Shown: positions 10,653-19,411, counted from the stretch's first letter. The stretch is DNA of 64,000 nucleotides from Rubrivivax sp. (GCA_016719535.1 JADJYX010000013.1:1-64000); one strand, 5' to 3'. Made by a program: numbers and translations. Notes: a model not told the origin generated them from the letters alone.

Positions 10653-11423
10653 ATGACGATGGATCGCAGAACTTGGCTGCTGACGGGGGCTTGCGTGATG
10701 AGCGGGGCGGCGCCGGCAGCCAGCCTGGTCGATCTGATCGCGTCGATGAAGCCGTCGGTCTGCGCCGTGGGCACCTTCAATGCCCTGGACAGCCCGCGCT
10801 TCGGGTTTCGGGGTAGCGGGTTTTTCGTCGGCAACGGCTCGCTGGTGGCGACCTGCTGGCACGTGCTGCCCGAAGCCAAGGCGGAGCCCCGGCCGGGCGT
10901 CACCTCGCTCGCCGTTCTGGTGGCAACAGCCGATGGCACCACCGAGGTCCGGGAGGCCGAGCTGGTGGCCAGCCAGCGCGCGCATGATCTTGCGGTGCTG
11001 CGGATCAAGGGGCTGCCGGGCACGCCTGTCAATCTGGCCGCCGCCAGCGCCCCCCGCGAGGGCATGGAGGTGGCGCTGATGGGTTTTCCGATCGGGGGGG
11101 TGCTCGGCTTCAGGCCGGTGACGCACCGGGGCATCGTGGCGTCGATCGTGGCCAGTGCCCTGCCGACGCAGTCTTCGCGGCAGCTCAACGAAGGCGCGGT
11201 CGCCCGCCTGCGCGAGGGCAGCTTCGAACTGCTGCAGCTCGATGCCACTGCCTACCCGGGCAACAGCGGCGGGCCGCTCTTCGACGCCGAGACGCAGCAG
11301 GTGATCGGCGTCGTCAACATGGTGCTCGTCAAGAACAACCGCGAATCGGCGCTCAGCCAGCCCACGGGCATCACCTATGCGGTGCCGGTGCGCTATCTGC
11401 GCGAGTTGCTGGCCAGGGCGTGA
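10653..11423 (+). CDS. secreted trypsin-like serine protease (S1C/HtrA-like catalytic domain)
   Basis: This is a 256-residue protein with a short N-terminal signal (RRTWLLTGACVMSGAAPAAS) and one chymotrypsin-fold protease domain without a PDZ domain. The triad is readable: His70 in TCWHVLP, Asp112 in HDLAVLRI and Ser205 in YPGNSGGPLF. The ATG at 10659 is an alternative start that gives a more typical twin-arginine-like leader (MDRRTWLL). It is the only plus-strand gene in the polysaccharide region and stands alone between the sugar transferase and the epimerase. The substrate is unknown; a role in envelope or exopolysaccharide quality control is only inference from position. Confidence 0.8.
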   Translation: MTMDRRTWLLTGACVMSGAAPAASLVDLIASMKPSVCAVGTFNALDSPRFGFRGSGFFVGNGSLVATCWHVLPEAKAEPRPGVTSLAVLVATADGTTEVREAELVASQRAHDLAVLRIKGLPGTPVNLAAASAPREGMEVALMGFPIGGVLGFRPVTHRGIVASIVASALPTQSSRQLNEGAVARLREGSFELLQLDATAYPGNSGGPLFDAETQQVIGVVNMVLVKNNRESALSQPTGITYAVPVRYLRELLARA

Positions 11424-11440
11424 CGCCCGGCCACCGGCGA

Positions 11441-12448
11441 TCAGGCCTTGTAGTACGCGCGATACCAGTCGACGAAGCGGCCGATGCCCGTCTGGATGGG
11501 GGTGGCGGGGGTGAAGCCGGTCCAGTCATTCAGGGCCTGCACGTCGGCATAGGTGGCCGGCACGTCGCCATCCTGCAGGGGCAGGAAGTTCTTGATCGCC
11601 TCCCGCCCCAGCGCCTGTTCGATGCAGGCGATGAAGTCCATCAGCGGCACCGGATGGTGGTTGCCGATATTGAAGACGCGGTAAGGCGCCTGGCTGGTGG
11701 CCGGGTCCGGGTTCAGCGCGTCGTAGTCGGACGCCGGCGTGGCGATGCGGTCGGTGACGCGGACCACGCCTTCGGCAATGTCGTCGACATAGGTGAAGTC
11801 GCGCTGCATGCGGCCGTGGTTGAAGACGTCGATCGGCCGGCCTTCGAGAATGGCCTTGGTGAAGAGGAACAAGGCCATGTCCGGCCGCCCCCAGGGCCCG
11901 TAGACGGTGAAGAAGCGCAGCCCGGTGGTGGGAACGCCGAACAGATGGCTGTAGGTATGCGCCATCAGCTCGTTGGCCTTCTTGGTGGCGGCATACATGC
12001 TGACCGGGTGGTCGACGCGGTCGTGCACCGAGAACGGCATGCGGGTATTGCCGCCGTAGACCGACGAGCTCGAGGCATAGACGAGGTGCTGCACGCGGGC
12101 ATGCCGACAGCCCTCGAGCACGTTCATGAAGCCGACGAGGTTGCTGTCCACGTAGGCATGGGGGTTCTGCAGCGAATAGCGCACGCCAGCCTGCGCCGCG
12201 AGGTGGATGACGCGGTCGAAGCCTTCGGCCGCGAAGAGGGCTTCCATGCCCGGCCGGTCGGCGACGTCGAGCTTGACGAAGCGGAATCGGTCGTGCGCCT
12301 GCAGGCGGGCCAGCCGGTCCTGCTTGAGCCGGACGTCGTAATAGTCGTTGAGATTGTCCAGGCCGACGACCTCGTCGCCGCGCTCGAGCAGGCGCAAGGA
12401 CGTGGTCATGCCGATAAATCCGGCAGCGCCGGTGACAAGGATCTTCAT
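11441..12448 (-). CDS. NAD-dependent UDP-glucuronate 4-epimerase type protein
   Basis: This is a 335-residue short-chain dehydrogenase/epimerase. The NAD-binding motif GAAGFIG lies at residues 7-13, the active-site serine segment SSSVYGG near 125 and the catalytic YAATK (YxxxK) near 153-157. The stretch TTGLRFFTVYGPWGRPDMAL is typical of the CapI/UDP-glucuronate 4-epimerase group, which converts UDP-glucuronate to UDP-galacturonate for capsule or exopolysaccharide. It lies close to the TIGR03013 sugar transferase and may supply its pathway. The 3' end faces the protease gene tail to tail. Confidence 0.87.
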   Translation of the reverse strand: MKILVTGAAGFIGMTTSLRLLERGDEVVGLDNLNDYYDVRLKQDRLARLQAHDRFRFVKLDVADRPGMEALFAAEGFDRVIHLAAQAGVRYSLQNPHAYVDSNLVGFMNVLEGCRHARVQHLVYASSSSVYGGNTRMPFSVHDRVDHPVSMYAATKKANELMAHTYSHLFGVPTTGLRFFTVYGPWGRPDMALFLFTKAILEGRPIDVFNHGRMQRDFTYVDDIAEGVVRVTDRIATPASDYDALNPDPATSQAPYRVFNIGNHHPVPLMDFIACIEQALGREAIKNFLPLQDGDVPATYADVQALNDWTGFTPATPIQTGIGRFVDWYRAYYKA

Positions 12449-12590
12449 GCGTCGGGCAGGGAGTGGATCGGTGTCGCCCTTCGCCCAGGGTCACCGTGAT
12501 CGGTGCCGGCAGCGGCGGACGCGCGGCAGTCTATCGGCCGGGACGAGCCGCGACCCGGCAATTTCCGACGATGCGACGGCCCATCATGAC

Positions 12591-12615
12591 AAAGGCCCTC
12601 GAAACGAGGGCCTTT
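12591..12615 (-). terminator. terminator hairpin after tRNA-fMet
   Basis: The stem AAAGGCCCTCG pairs with CGAGGGCCTTT over 11 bp with a three-base loop, and lies eight bases beyond the 3' end of tRNA-fMet. The T tract is short (TTTG), so termination may be partial. Confidence 0.7.
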
Positions 12616-12622
12616 GAAGGAT

Positions 12623-12699
<77 letters not shown>

Positions 12700-12711
12700 A
12701 CTGAGCCTTAA

Positions 12712-12740
12712 AGTATAACTTGAACGGGCCTCAGTGTGAA
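12712..12740 (-). promoter_or_regulatory. sigma-70-type promoter for tRNA-fMet
   Basis: The minus strand has TTCACA (12740-12735), a 17-base spacer and TATACT (12717-12712), thirteen bases before the mature tRNA 5' end. Both boxes match consensus at five of six positions. Confidence 0.65.
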
Positions 12741-12756
12741 GCCCGCTCGGTCGAAT

Positions 12757-13155
12757 TCACTCGGGCTTGGCATCGGCCTCATCGGCTGCCACCGGCTCCG
12801 GGCGATCGATCAGTTCGACGAAGGCCATGGGGGCGTTGTCGCCGACGCGGAAACCCATCTTCAGGATGCGCGTATAGCCGCCCGGGCGCGTCTGGTAGCG
12901 CGGACCGAGTTCGTTGAACAGCTTGGCCACCACATCGCGGTCGCGCGTGCGGTCGAAGGCCAGCCGGCGGTTGGCCAGCGTCGGCTCCTTGCCGAGCGTG
13001 ATCAGCGGCTCGACGACGCGGCGCAATTCCTTGGCCTTGGGCAGCGTGGTCCGGATGGCCTCGTGCTGGATCAGCGAGTTGCACATGTTGCGCAGCATCG
13101 CCAGGCGATGGGAACTGGTGCGGTTGAGCTTGCGAAGTCCGTGGCGGTGACGCAT
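12757..13155 (-). CDS. rplQ: 50S ribosomal protein L17
   Basis: L17, 132 residues, sits at the polypeptide exit side of the large subunit. It begins MRHRHGLRKLNRTSSHRLAM, the invariant start of the family. The ATG at 13153-13155 is chosen over a longer open frame because AGAAAGGAA lies just upstream and the family starts here. It is the last protein gene of the alpha operon, 128 bases after rpoA. The C-terminal tail after RPEPVAADEADAKPE is short and acidic. Nothing is unusual. Confidence 0.95.
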   Translation of the reverse strand: MRHRHGLRKLNRTSSHRLAMLRNMCNSLIQHEAIRTTLPKAKELRRVVEPLITLGKEPTLANRRLAFDRTRDRDVVAKLFNELGPRYQTRPGGYTRILKMGFRVGDNAPMAFVELIDRPEPVAADEADAKPE

Positions 13156-13283
13156 GGTGCATTCCTTTCTTGATCTGGCCCCGGCCGTGTCAGGTACCGG
13201 GGGGGGACTTGGACCCGTGCCGGCGCACAGGCCCATGCCTGCCGAGTGCCACGGCGCCTGCTGGCGCCGTGGCACAGGGAGGC

Positions 13284-14270
13284 TTACCTTTTATCCAGGC
13301 CCTGGGGCGGCCAGTTTTCGAGCCGCGCGCCCAGCGTGAGCCCGCGCGAAGCCAGCACTTCCTTGATCTCGTTGAGCGACTTGCGGCCCAGGTTGGGCGT
13401 CTTCAGCAACTCGGTTTCGGTGCGCTGGATGAGGTCGCCGATGTAGTAGATATTCTCGGCCTTCAGGCAGTTGGCCGAACGCACCGTCAGTTCGAGTTCG
13501 TCGACCGGGCGCAGCAGGATGGGGTCGAAGTTCGGTGCGCGGGCCGGCTGGGCTTCGAACATCTCGTGCGGGTTGACCTCGAGCTGCGCGAAGATCGCCA
13601 GCTGCTCGACCAGGATGCGGGCCGACTGGCGGATGGCCTCCTCCGGCGGGATGGCGCCGTTGGTCTCGATCTCCATCACCAGCTTGTCGAGGTCGGTGCG
13701 TTGCTCGACGCGGGCATTCTCGACGGCATAGCTGACGCGCCGAACGGGCGAGAAAGACGCGTCGAGCACGATGCGGCCGATCGACTTGGTCGGCTCGTCG
13801 CCAAAGCGGCGCATGTTGCCGGGCACATAGCCACGGCCCTTCTCGACCTTGATCTGCATGTCGAGCTTGCCGCCCTGCGCCAGGTGCGCAATCACGTGTT
13901 CGGGGTTGATGATCTCGACGTCGTGCGGCGTCTGGATGTCGGCGGCCGTGACCGGGCCTTCACCTTCCTTGCGCAGCACCAGCGTGACCTCGTCGCGGTT
14001 GTGCAGGCGGAAGACCACGCCCTTGAGGTTGAGCATGATGTGGACGACGTCTTCCTGCACGCCGTCGATGGCCGAATATTCGTGCAACACCCCGGCGATC
14101 GTCACTTCGGTCGGGGCATAGCCCACCATCGACGACAGGAGGACCCGGCGCAGCGCATTGCCCAGGGTATGGCCGTAGCCACGCTCGAAGGGCTCGAGGA
14201 TCGCTTTCGCGCGGTGGCCGCCGAGCGGCTCGACCTGGATGGCCTTGGGCTTGAGGAGTGTGGTCTGCAT
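13284..14270 (-). CDS. rpoA: DNA-directed RNA polymerase alpha subunit
   Basis: RpoA, 328 residues, dimerises to seed polymerase assembly and contacts promoters and activators. The N-terminal domain covers roughly residues 1-230 (GYGHTLGNALRRVLLSS is the assembly segment). A flexible linker leads to the C-terminal domain near 245-320, with LTVRSANCLKAENIYYIGDL and LGRKSLNEIKEVLASRGL, the UP-element and activator-binding surface. It lies between rpsD and rplQ as in nearly all proteobacteria. The length is normal. Confidence 0.97.
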   Translation of the reverse strand: MQTTLLKPKAIQVEPLGGHRAKAILEPFERGYGHTLGNALRRVLLSSMVGYAPTEVTIAGVLHEYSAIDGVQEDVVHIMLNLKGVVFRLHNRDEVTLVLRKEGEGPVTAADIQTPHDVEIINPEHVIAHLAQGGKLDMQIKVEKGRGYVPGNMRRFGDEPTKSIGRIVLDASFSPVRRVSYAVENARVEQRTDLDKLVMEIETNGAIPPEEAIRQSARILVEQLAIFAQLEVNPHEMFEAQPARAPNFDPILLRPVDELELTVRSANCLKAENIYYIGDLIQRTETELLKTPNLGRKSLNEIKEVLASRGLTLGARLENWPPQGLDKR

Positions 14271-14422
14271 TGAGTGTGTGTTCCTGTCAATACCCTCGGC
14301 TCGTTACACCGATAAGGCTGATGGACCGTGTCGGGCGGAGCGCATGCCCGCTGCGTGCCCGGCAAACGCAGCGAGTGCCAATCGGGCGCGAGGGGCACCA
14401 GAGGTACCCGCCACGCGAAGCA

Positions 14423-15046
14423 TCAACGCGAGTACAACTCGACGATCAGCGCTTCCTTGATCTCGGCGCCGAACTGATCGCGGTCAGGCACCTTCTTGAA
14501 GACGCCTTCCATCTTGGTCGCATCGACCTGGACCCAGTCGCACAGGCCGACGGACTGCGCCAGCTTGAGCGCGTCTTGCACCCGCAACTGGTTCTTCGAC
14601 TTTTCGCGCAGGGCCAGCGTGTCGCCGGCCTTGACCGTGTAGGACGGGATATTGACGACCTGCCCGTTGACGGTGACAGCCTTGTGCGAGACGAGCTGTC
14701 GTGCCTCGGCGCGGGTGGAGCCGAAGCCCATGCGATAGACGACGTTGTCCAGGCGCGATTCGAGCAGCATCAGCAGGTTGGCACCGGTATTGCCCTTGCG
14801 GCGCTCGGCCTCGGCAAAGTAGCGGCGGAACTGACGCTCCAGCACGCCGTACATGCGCTTGACCTTCTGCTTCTCGCGCAACTGCACGCCGTAGTCTGAC
14901 GTGCGCGAGCCGCTGGTGCGGCCATGCTGGCCCGGCTTGCTGTCGAACTTGGCCTTGTCGGCGATCGAGCGGCGGGCGCTCTTGAGGAAGAGATCGGTGC
15001 CTTCACGGCGGGAAAGCTTGGCCTTGGGGCCGAGGAGACGTGCCAC
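14423..15046 (-). CDS. rpsD: 30S ribosomal protein S4
   Basis: S4, 207 residues, is a primary 16S rRNA binder that starts small-subunit assembly and in many bacteria represses its own operon. It begins MARLLGPKAKLSRREGTDLF. The S4 RNA-binding domain lies in the middle (RLDNVVYRMGFGSTRAEARQ, LVSHKAVTVNG). It is separated from rpsK by 218 bases, unusually long for this operon; that gap contains a hairpin and a TATACT sequence and could be a regulatory leader. Confidence 0.96.
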   Translation of the reverse strand: MARLLGPKAKLSRREGTDLFLKSARRSIADKAKFDSKPGQHGRTSGSRTSDYGVQLREKQKVKRMYGVLERQFRRYFAEAERRKGNTGANLLMLLESRLDNVVYRMGFGSTRAEARQLVSHKAVTVNGQVVNIPSYTVKAGDTLALREKSKNQLRVQDALKLAQSVGLCDWVQVDATKMEGVFKKVPDRDQFGAEIKEALIVELYSR

Positions 15047-15156
15047 GTGCTGTCCTTTTCAGTCTTGTGCTGCGCGGCCAGGTTGCCGGTGGCAACTACC
15101 GCGGAGTCCGGCCCGGCTTCTGACGAGCGGCGCGAACGGTGGGCTTTGGAACTGGC

Positions 15157-15178
15157 GCGGGGCCCCGGCGGGCCCCGT
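15157..15178 (-). other. GC-rich hairpin in the rpsK-rpsD gap
   Basis: GGGGCCC (15159-15165) pairs with GGGCCCC (15170-15176), extendable by one further base pair. There is no T tract, so it is not a simple terminator. It lies in the S4 leader position and could be a control structure; that is inference. Confidence 0.4.
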
Positions 15179-15227
15179 ACCGACTTGCATCCGGGTCAGG
15201 CGTGAATCCGGTCCCGGAAAACCTTTA

Positions 15228-15233
15228 AGTATA
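15228..15233 (-). promoter_or_regulatory. possible internal -10 box ahead of rpsD
   Basis: The minus strand reads TATACT, the same hexamer seen at other promoters of this window, 182 bases before rpsD. No good -35 box was found, so the call is tentative. Confidence 0.3.
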
Positions 15234-15264
15234 AACGAGCGGAGGAAACCCGCGCAGGGCAGAC

Positions 15265-15669
15265 TCAAATGCGCCGGCGCTTCTGCGGGCGGCAGCCGTT
15301 GTGCGGGATCGGCGTCACGTCGCTGATCGAGTTGATGCGGATCCCCAGCGATGCCAGTGCACGCACCGACGATTCGCGGCCGGGGCCCGGGCCCTTGATG
15401 CGCACATCGAGGTTCTTGATGCCCTGCTCCTGGGCCGCACGGCCAGCCGTCTCGGCCGCAACCTGCGCCGCGAACGGCGTCGACTTGCGCGAACCCTTGA
15501 AGCCCTGGCCACCGCTGGATGCCCAGGCGAGCGCGCCGCCTTGACGGTCCGTGATCGTGATGATGGTGTTGTTGAACGACGCGTGCACGTGCGCGATGCC
15601 GTCCGCGACGTTCTTGCGGATCTTCTTGCTGACGCGACGCGCTGCGGTATTGACAGGTGCTTTGGCCAT
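15265..15669 (-). CDS. rpsK: 30S ribosomal protein S11
   Basis: S11, 134 residues, lines the mRNA exit platform of the small subunit. It contains GIAHVHASFNNTIITITDRQ and the conserved C-terminal VTPIPHNGCRPQKRRRI. The N-terminus MAKAPVNTAARRVSKKIRKN is basic and slightly extended as in other betaproteobacteria. It lies 29 bases downstream of rpsM in the alpha operon. Confidence 0.96.
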   Translation of the reverse strand: MAKAPVNTAARRVSKKIRKNVADGIAHVHASFNNTIITITDRQGGALAWASSGGQGFKGSRKSTPFAAQVAAETAGRAAQEQGIKNLDVRIKGPGPGRESSVRALASLGIRINSISDVTPIPHNGCRPQKRRRI

Positions 15670-15698
15670 GACGAACTCTTCTCAGGATGGAGGGCGGC

Positions 15699-16064
15699 TT
15701 ATTTCTTCAGCGCGGCGGCACCCTTGCGCGGACCCTTGCGGGTGCGGGCATTGGTGCGCGTGCGCTGGCCACGAACGGGCAGGCCGCGGCGGTGACGGAA
15801 GCCCCGGTAGCAACCCAGGTCCATCAGGCGCTTGATGTTGATCGACAGTTCGCGACGCAGGTCGCCCTCGATCGTCATGCGCCCGATCTCGTCACGGATG
15901 CGCTCGAGATCGGCGTCGGTGAGGTCCTTGATCTTCTTCGAATACGGGATGCCGACCGAGTTGCAGATCTTCTGCGCAGTCGGACGCCCGATGCCGTAGA
16001 TGGCGGTCAGGCCGATCTCGGCGTGTTTATGCGGCGGAATGTTGATGCCAGCGATGCGAGCCAT
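15699..16064 (-). CDS. rpsM: 30S ribosomal protein S13
   Basis: S13, 121 residues, sits on the small-subunit head and contacts P-site tRNA and the large subunit. It starts MARIAGINIPPHKHAEIGLT at the ATG 16062-16064; a longer upstream frame only reads through the poly-G stretch and is not used. The helix-two-turn-helix region is GIGRPTAQKICNSVGI and the C-terminus is the usual basic tail GQRTRTNARTRKGPRKGA. It is the first gene after rpmJ, separated by a 92-base gap of abnormal composition. Confidence 0.95.
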   Translation of the reverse strand: MARIAGINIPPHKHAEIGLTAIYGIGRPTAQKICNSVGIPYSKKIKDLTDADLERIRDEIGRMTIEGDLRRELSINIKRLMDLGCYRGFRHRRGLPVRGQRTRTNARTRKGPRKGAAALKK

Positions 16065-16099
16065 GTTCGTAGTTCCTCTAATCCTTCCGCCGCGGCGCG

Positions 16100-16152
<53 letters not shown>

Positions 16153-16156
16153 AGCC

Positions 16157-16270
16157 TCACCCCTGACGCTGCTTGTGGCGCGGGTCGGTGCAGATCACGC
16201 GCACCACACCCTTGCGGCGGATGATCTTGCAGTTGCGGCACATCTTCTTGACCGAAGCGGCGACTTTCAT
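16157..16270 (-). CDS. rpmJ: 50S ribosomal protein L36
   Basis: L36 is a 37-residue zinc-ribbon protein of the large subunit. It reads MKVAASVKKMCRNC, then KIIRRKGVVRVICTDPRHK and QRQG. The four zinc ligands Cys11, Cys14, Cys27 and His32 are all present, so this is the zinc-binding form. It lies 28 bases after infA and is the last gene before rpsM. The gene is complete despite the abnormal poly-G tract just past its stop. Confidence 0.95.
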   Translation of the reverse strand: MKVAASVKKMCRNCKIIRRKGVVRVICTDPRHKQRQG

Positions 16271-16298
16271 GGTCTTCTCCTTGACCCTATTCGTGACT

Positions 16299-16517
16299 TC
16301 ACTTCGCGCGGAAAACAATCCGGGCGCGACTCAAATCGTACGGCGTGAGCTCGACGGTGACCTTGTCGCCCGGGAGGATGCGGATGTAGTGCATCCGCAT
16401 CTTGCCCGAGATGTGGCCCAGGACCACATGACCGTTCTCCAGTTTCACCCTGAAGGTGGCATTGGGGAGGTTTTCGACGATCTCCCCCTGCATCTGGATG
16501 ACGTCGTCCTTGGACAT
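16299..16517 (-). CDS. infA: translation initiation factor IF-1
   Basis: IF-1, 72 residues, is a single OB-fold protein that occupies the ribosomal A site during initiation. It begins MSKDDVIQMQGEIVENLPNA and ends SRARIVFRAK. The ATG at 16515-16517 is two bases past the secY stop, so translation is probably coupled. The longer open frame inside secY is not used. Its place between secY and rpmJ is normal for betaproteobacteria. Confidence 0.96.
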   Translation of the reverse strand: MSKDDVIQMQGEIVENLPNATFRVKLENGHVVLGHISGKMRMHYIRILPGDKVTVELTPYDLSRARIVFRAK

Positions 16518-16519
16518 CC

Positions 16520-17830
16520 TCAGCTCGTCTTGAAATTCGCCTTCTTCAGCAGGCTCTCGTACTGCTGACTCATGACATAACTCTGTACCTGCGCCCAGAA
16601 ATCCATCGTGACGACGACGATGATGAGCAGCGAGGTACCCCCGAAATAGAACGGCACGTTGTACTTGAGCACGAGAAACTCGGGCAGCAGGCACACGGCG
16701 GTGATGTAGATGGCGCCGGCGAGCGTCAGACGCGACAGGATCTTGTCGATGTGCCTGGCCGTCTGCTCGCCCGGACGGATGCCGGGAATGAAGGCGCCGC
16801 TCTTCTTCAGGTTGTCGGCGGTCTCGCGGCTGTTGAAGACCAGCGCCGTATAGAAGAAGCAGAAGAAGACGATCATGGCCGCATACAGCAGCACGTAGAT
16901 CGGCTGGCCCGGCGACAAGGCGCCCGACAGGTCCTTCAGCCAGCGCAGGCCCTCACCGGTGGCAAACCAACCCACGATGGTGGCTGGCAACAGGATGATC
17001 GACGACGCAAAGATGGGCGGGATCACGCCCGACATGTTCAGCTTCAGCGGCAGGTGCGACGACTGGCCACCGTAGACCTTGTTGCCAACCTGCCGCTTGG
17101 CATAATTGACGAGGATCTTGCGCTGCCCGCGCTCGACGAATACCACCGCGTAGGTCACGAGAATCACCACGGCGACGATGAACAGGCTGGCTACCGGGCT
17201 CATGGCACCGGTACGCACGAGCTCGAACAGCCCGCCGATCGCGCTCGGCAAGCCCGCCACGATGCCGGCGAAAATCAGGATCGAGATGCCATTGCCCAGC
17301 CCACGCTCGGTGATCTGCTCACCCAGCCACATCAGGAACATCGTGCCGGCGACCAGGCTGACCACGGCCGTCATGCGGAAGCCGAAACCAGGCGCCAGCA
17401 CCAGGCCGGGCGAGCCCTCGAGCGCGAGTGCGATACCCAGCGACTGGAAGATCGCCAGCACCAGCGTGCCGTAGCGCGTGTACTGCGTGATGCGGCGTCG
17501 ACCGGCCTCGCCTTCCTTCTTCAGGGCCTCGAGGGTAGGCACGACGTAGGTCATCAGCTGCATGATGATCGACGCCGAGATATACGGCATGATCCCGAGC
17601 GCGAAGACCGTGAAGCGGGACAAGGCTCCACCGCTGAACATGTTGAACAGGTTCAGGATGCCGCCGGCCTGCCCCTGGAACAGCTGCTGCAGCTGGACGG
17701 GGTCGATCCCGGGGACGGGGATATGCGCACCGAGGCGATAGACCACCAGCGCCAGGATCAGGAAGACGATCCGGCGACGCAGGTCGCCAAATTTCCCGCT
17801 CTTGGCCAGCTGATTGGCGGACGTTGCCAC
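16520..17830 (-). CDS. secY: preprotein translocase subunit SecY
   Basis: SecY, 436 residues, forms the protein-conducting channel of the inner membrane with SecE and SecG. Ten hydrophobic helices can be followed, starting at IVFLILALVVYRLGAHIPVP. The plug region follows near DPVQLQQLFQGQAGGILNLF. The cytoplasmic loops include ERGQRKILVNYAKRQVGNKV, and the C-terminus ends YESLLKKANFKTS. The gene lies at the end of the spc cluster after rplO, as expected. Confidence 0.97.
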   Translation of the reverse strand: MATSANQLAKSGKFGDLRRRIVFLILALVVYRLGAHIPVPGIDPVQLQQLFQGQAGGILNLFNMFSGGALSRFTVFALGIMPYISASIIMQLMTYVVPTLEALKKEGEAGRRRITQYTRYGTLVLAIFQSLGIALALEGSPGLVLAPGFGFRMTAVVSLVAGTMFLMWLGEQITERGLGNGISILIFAGIVAGLPSAIGGLFELVRTGAMSPVASLFIVAVVILVTYAVVFVERGQRKILVNYAKRQVGNKVYGGQSSHLPLKLNMSGVIPPIFASSIILLPATIVGWFATGEGLRWLKDLSGALSPGQPIYVLLYAAMIVFFCFFYTALVFNSRETADNLKKSGAFIPGIRPGEQTARHIDKILSRLTLAGAIYITAVCLLPEFLVLKYNVPFYFGGTSLLIIVVVTMDFWAQVQSYVMSQQYESLLKKANFKTS

Positions 17831-17852
17831 GGATGAGACCTCGCCGGATCCG

Positions 17853-18287
17853 TCAGACCAGGGAACCGCCGGCCGCCTCGATGGCGGCTTTGGCTGCTGC
17901 GGTCGCTCCGATGCCCTTCAGGCTCACCTTGCGCGACAGTTCCCCTGACTTGATCACCTTGACATGCTTGACGAGCTGGCGCACCAGACCGGCGGCCTTG
18001 AGCGTCAGCAGGTCGACCTCGTCGGCCGCCAGCGTCTGCAGGTCGGCCAGGGTCACTTCGCCGTTGTACTTGAGCTGCGCCGACTTGAATCCGCGCTTGG
18101 GCAGGCGACGCTGCAACGGCATCTGGCCGCCTTCGAAACCCACCTTGTGGAAACCACCGGCACGCGACTTCTGTCCCTTGTGGCCCCGGCCGGCCGTCTT
18201 GCCCAGGCCCGAACCGATGCCACGGCCGACGCGGCGCTTGGTGTGCTTGGCGCCGGAGCCCGGCTTGATCGAATTGAGTTGCATCAC
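17853..18287 (-). CDS. rplO: 50S ribosomal protein L15
   Basis: L15, 144 residues, is a large-subunit assembly protein. The glycine-rich N-terminal extension RRVGRGIGSGLGKTAGRGHK is diagnostic and threads into 23S rRNA. Its start overlaps the rpmD stop by four bases (ATGA), so the two are translationally coupled. It is followed by secY after 22 bases. The length matches the family. Confidence 0.96.
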   Translation of the reverse strand: MMQLNSIKPGSGAKHTKRRVGRGIGSGLGKTAGRGHKGQKSRAGGFHKVGFEGGQMPLQRRLPKRGFKSAQLKYNGEVTLADLQTLAADEVDLLTLKAAGLVRQLVKHVKVIKSGELSRKVSLKGIGATAAAKAAIEAAGGSLV

Positions 18288-18466
18288 AGCACCTTCACCA
18301 GGTACGAGACCTTGTTGATCATGCCGCGCACCGCCGGCGTGTCTTCCAGCGTGCGCTCGCTGTTGAGCTTGCGCAGACCAAGGCCGCGCACCGTATCGCG
18401 GTGCGACTGACGGGTGCCGGCGACGCTCTTGACGAGCTTGACGGTCAGGGTCTTCTTGTCGGACAT
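18284..18466 (-). CDS. rpmD: 50S ribosomal protein L30
   Basis: L30, 60 residues, is a small two-layer protein of the large subunit. It reads LTVKLVKSVAGTRQSHRDTV and then RGLGLRKLNSERTLEDTPAV, the standard bacterial pattern. It lies 32 bases after rpsE and overlaps rplO by four bases. It is complete and ordinary. Confidence 0.95.
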   Translation of the reverse strand: MSDKKTLTVKLVKSVAGTRQSHRDTVRGLGLRKLNSERTLEDTPAVRGMINKVSYLVKVL

Positions 18467-18498
18467 GAATATTCTCCGCAGGGCCGGGTCGAATCCGT

Positions 18499-19017
18499 TC
18501 AGTTGAACAGTTCTTCGACGGTCTTGCCGCGCTTGGCGGCGACCTCGCCCGGCGTGGTCGAGCTCTTCAGGGCGTCGAGCGTTGCACGGACCATGTTGTA
18601 GGGGTTGGTCGAGCCGTGGCTCTTGGCCACGATGTCGGTCACGCCCATCACCTCGAAGACGGCGCGCATCGGGCCGCCGGCGATGATGCCGGTACCGGCC
18701 GACGCCGGCGCCATCAGCACGCGCGCAGCGCCATGCTCGCCTTCGACGTTATGCTGAATCGAGCCATTGCGCAGGCTGACCTTGAACATGTTGCGGCGTG
18801 CGGCATCCATCGCCTTCTGCACGGCCACCGGCACTTCCTTGGCCTTGCCCTTGCCCATGCCGATACGACCGTCGCCATCGCCGACCACCGTGAGGGCCGC
18901 GAAGCTCAGCGTGCGGCCACCCTTGACGACCTTGGTGACGCGGTTGACCGCGATCATCTTTTCCTTCAGACCGTCGTCGTTGCCTTCGGTCTGCGCACGG
19001 GGAGTGAACTTTGCCAT
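18499..19017 (-). CDS. rpsE: 30S ribosomal protein S5
   Basis: S5, 172 residues, controls decoding accuracy and mRNA unwinding at the entry tunnel. The double-stranded-RNA-binding fold is at residues 20-85; the loop RVTKVVKGGRTLSF where spectinomycin resistance maps has the usual sequence. The C-terminal half contains VLMAPASAGTGIIAGGPMRA. It lies between rplR and rpmD as expected. Confidence 0.96.
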   Translation of the reverse strand: MAKFTPRAQTEGNDDGLKEKMIAVNRVTKVVKGGRTLSFAALTVVGDGDGRIGMGKGKAKEVPVAVQKAMDAARRNMFKVSLRNGSIQHNVEGEHGAARVLMAPASAGTGIIAGGPMRAVFEVMGVTDIVAKSHGSTNPYNMVRATLDALKSSTTPGEVAAKRGKTVEELFN

Positions 19018-19045
19018 TGCAATCTTTCCTTGAGGCCCGCCGGGG

Positions 19046-19411
19046 TCAGAACTGGAGGCCGGCTTCGCGCGCCGCTTCCGCCAGCGCCTTCACGCGACCG
19101 TGATAAGCAAAACCGGCGCGGTCGAATGCGACCTTCTCGACGCCGGCAGCCTTCGCCTTTTCGGCGATGCGCTTGCCGATCAGGCTGGCGGCATCGACGT
19201 TGGCACCCTTGCCGGCCGCGCCGAGTTGCTCGCGCACATCCTTCTCGACCGTCGACGCCGAAGCCAGCACGCGCGCGCCGTCCTCGGAGATCACGCTGGC
19301 GTAGATGTGCGTGTTGGAGCGGAATACCGTCAGGCGGGCGATGTTCTGCTTTGCGATGCGCTGCCGCGTCTGGCGCGAGCGGCGCAGGCGTTGTTCCTTC
19401 TTCGTCATCAT
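19046..19411 (-). CDS. rplR: 50S ribosomal protein L18
   Basis: L18, 121 residues, binds 5S rRNA in the central protuberance. It has the basic N-terminus KKEQRLRRSRQTRQRIAKQN and the conserved end VAFDRAGFAYHGRVKALAEA. Two tandem ATG codons begin the gene; the first has AAGGAG seven bases upstream and is preferred. It lies 11 bases after rplF. Confidence 0.95.
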   Translation of the reverse strand: MMTKKEQRLRRSRQTRQRIAKQNIARLTVFRSNTHIYASVISEDGARVLASASTVEKDVREQLGAAGKGANVDAASLIGKRIAEKAKAAGVEKVAFDRAGFAYHGRVKALAEAAREAGLQF

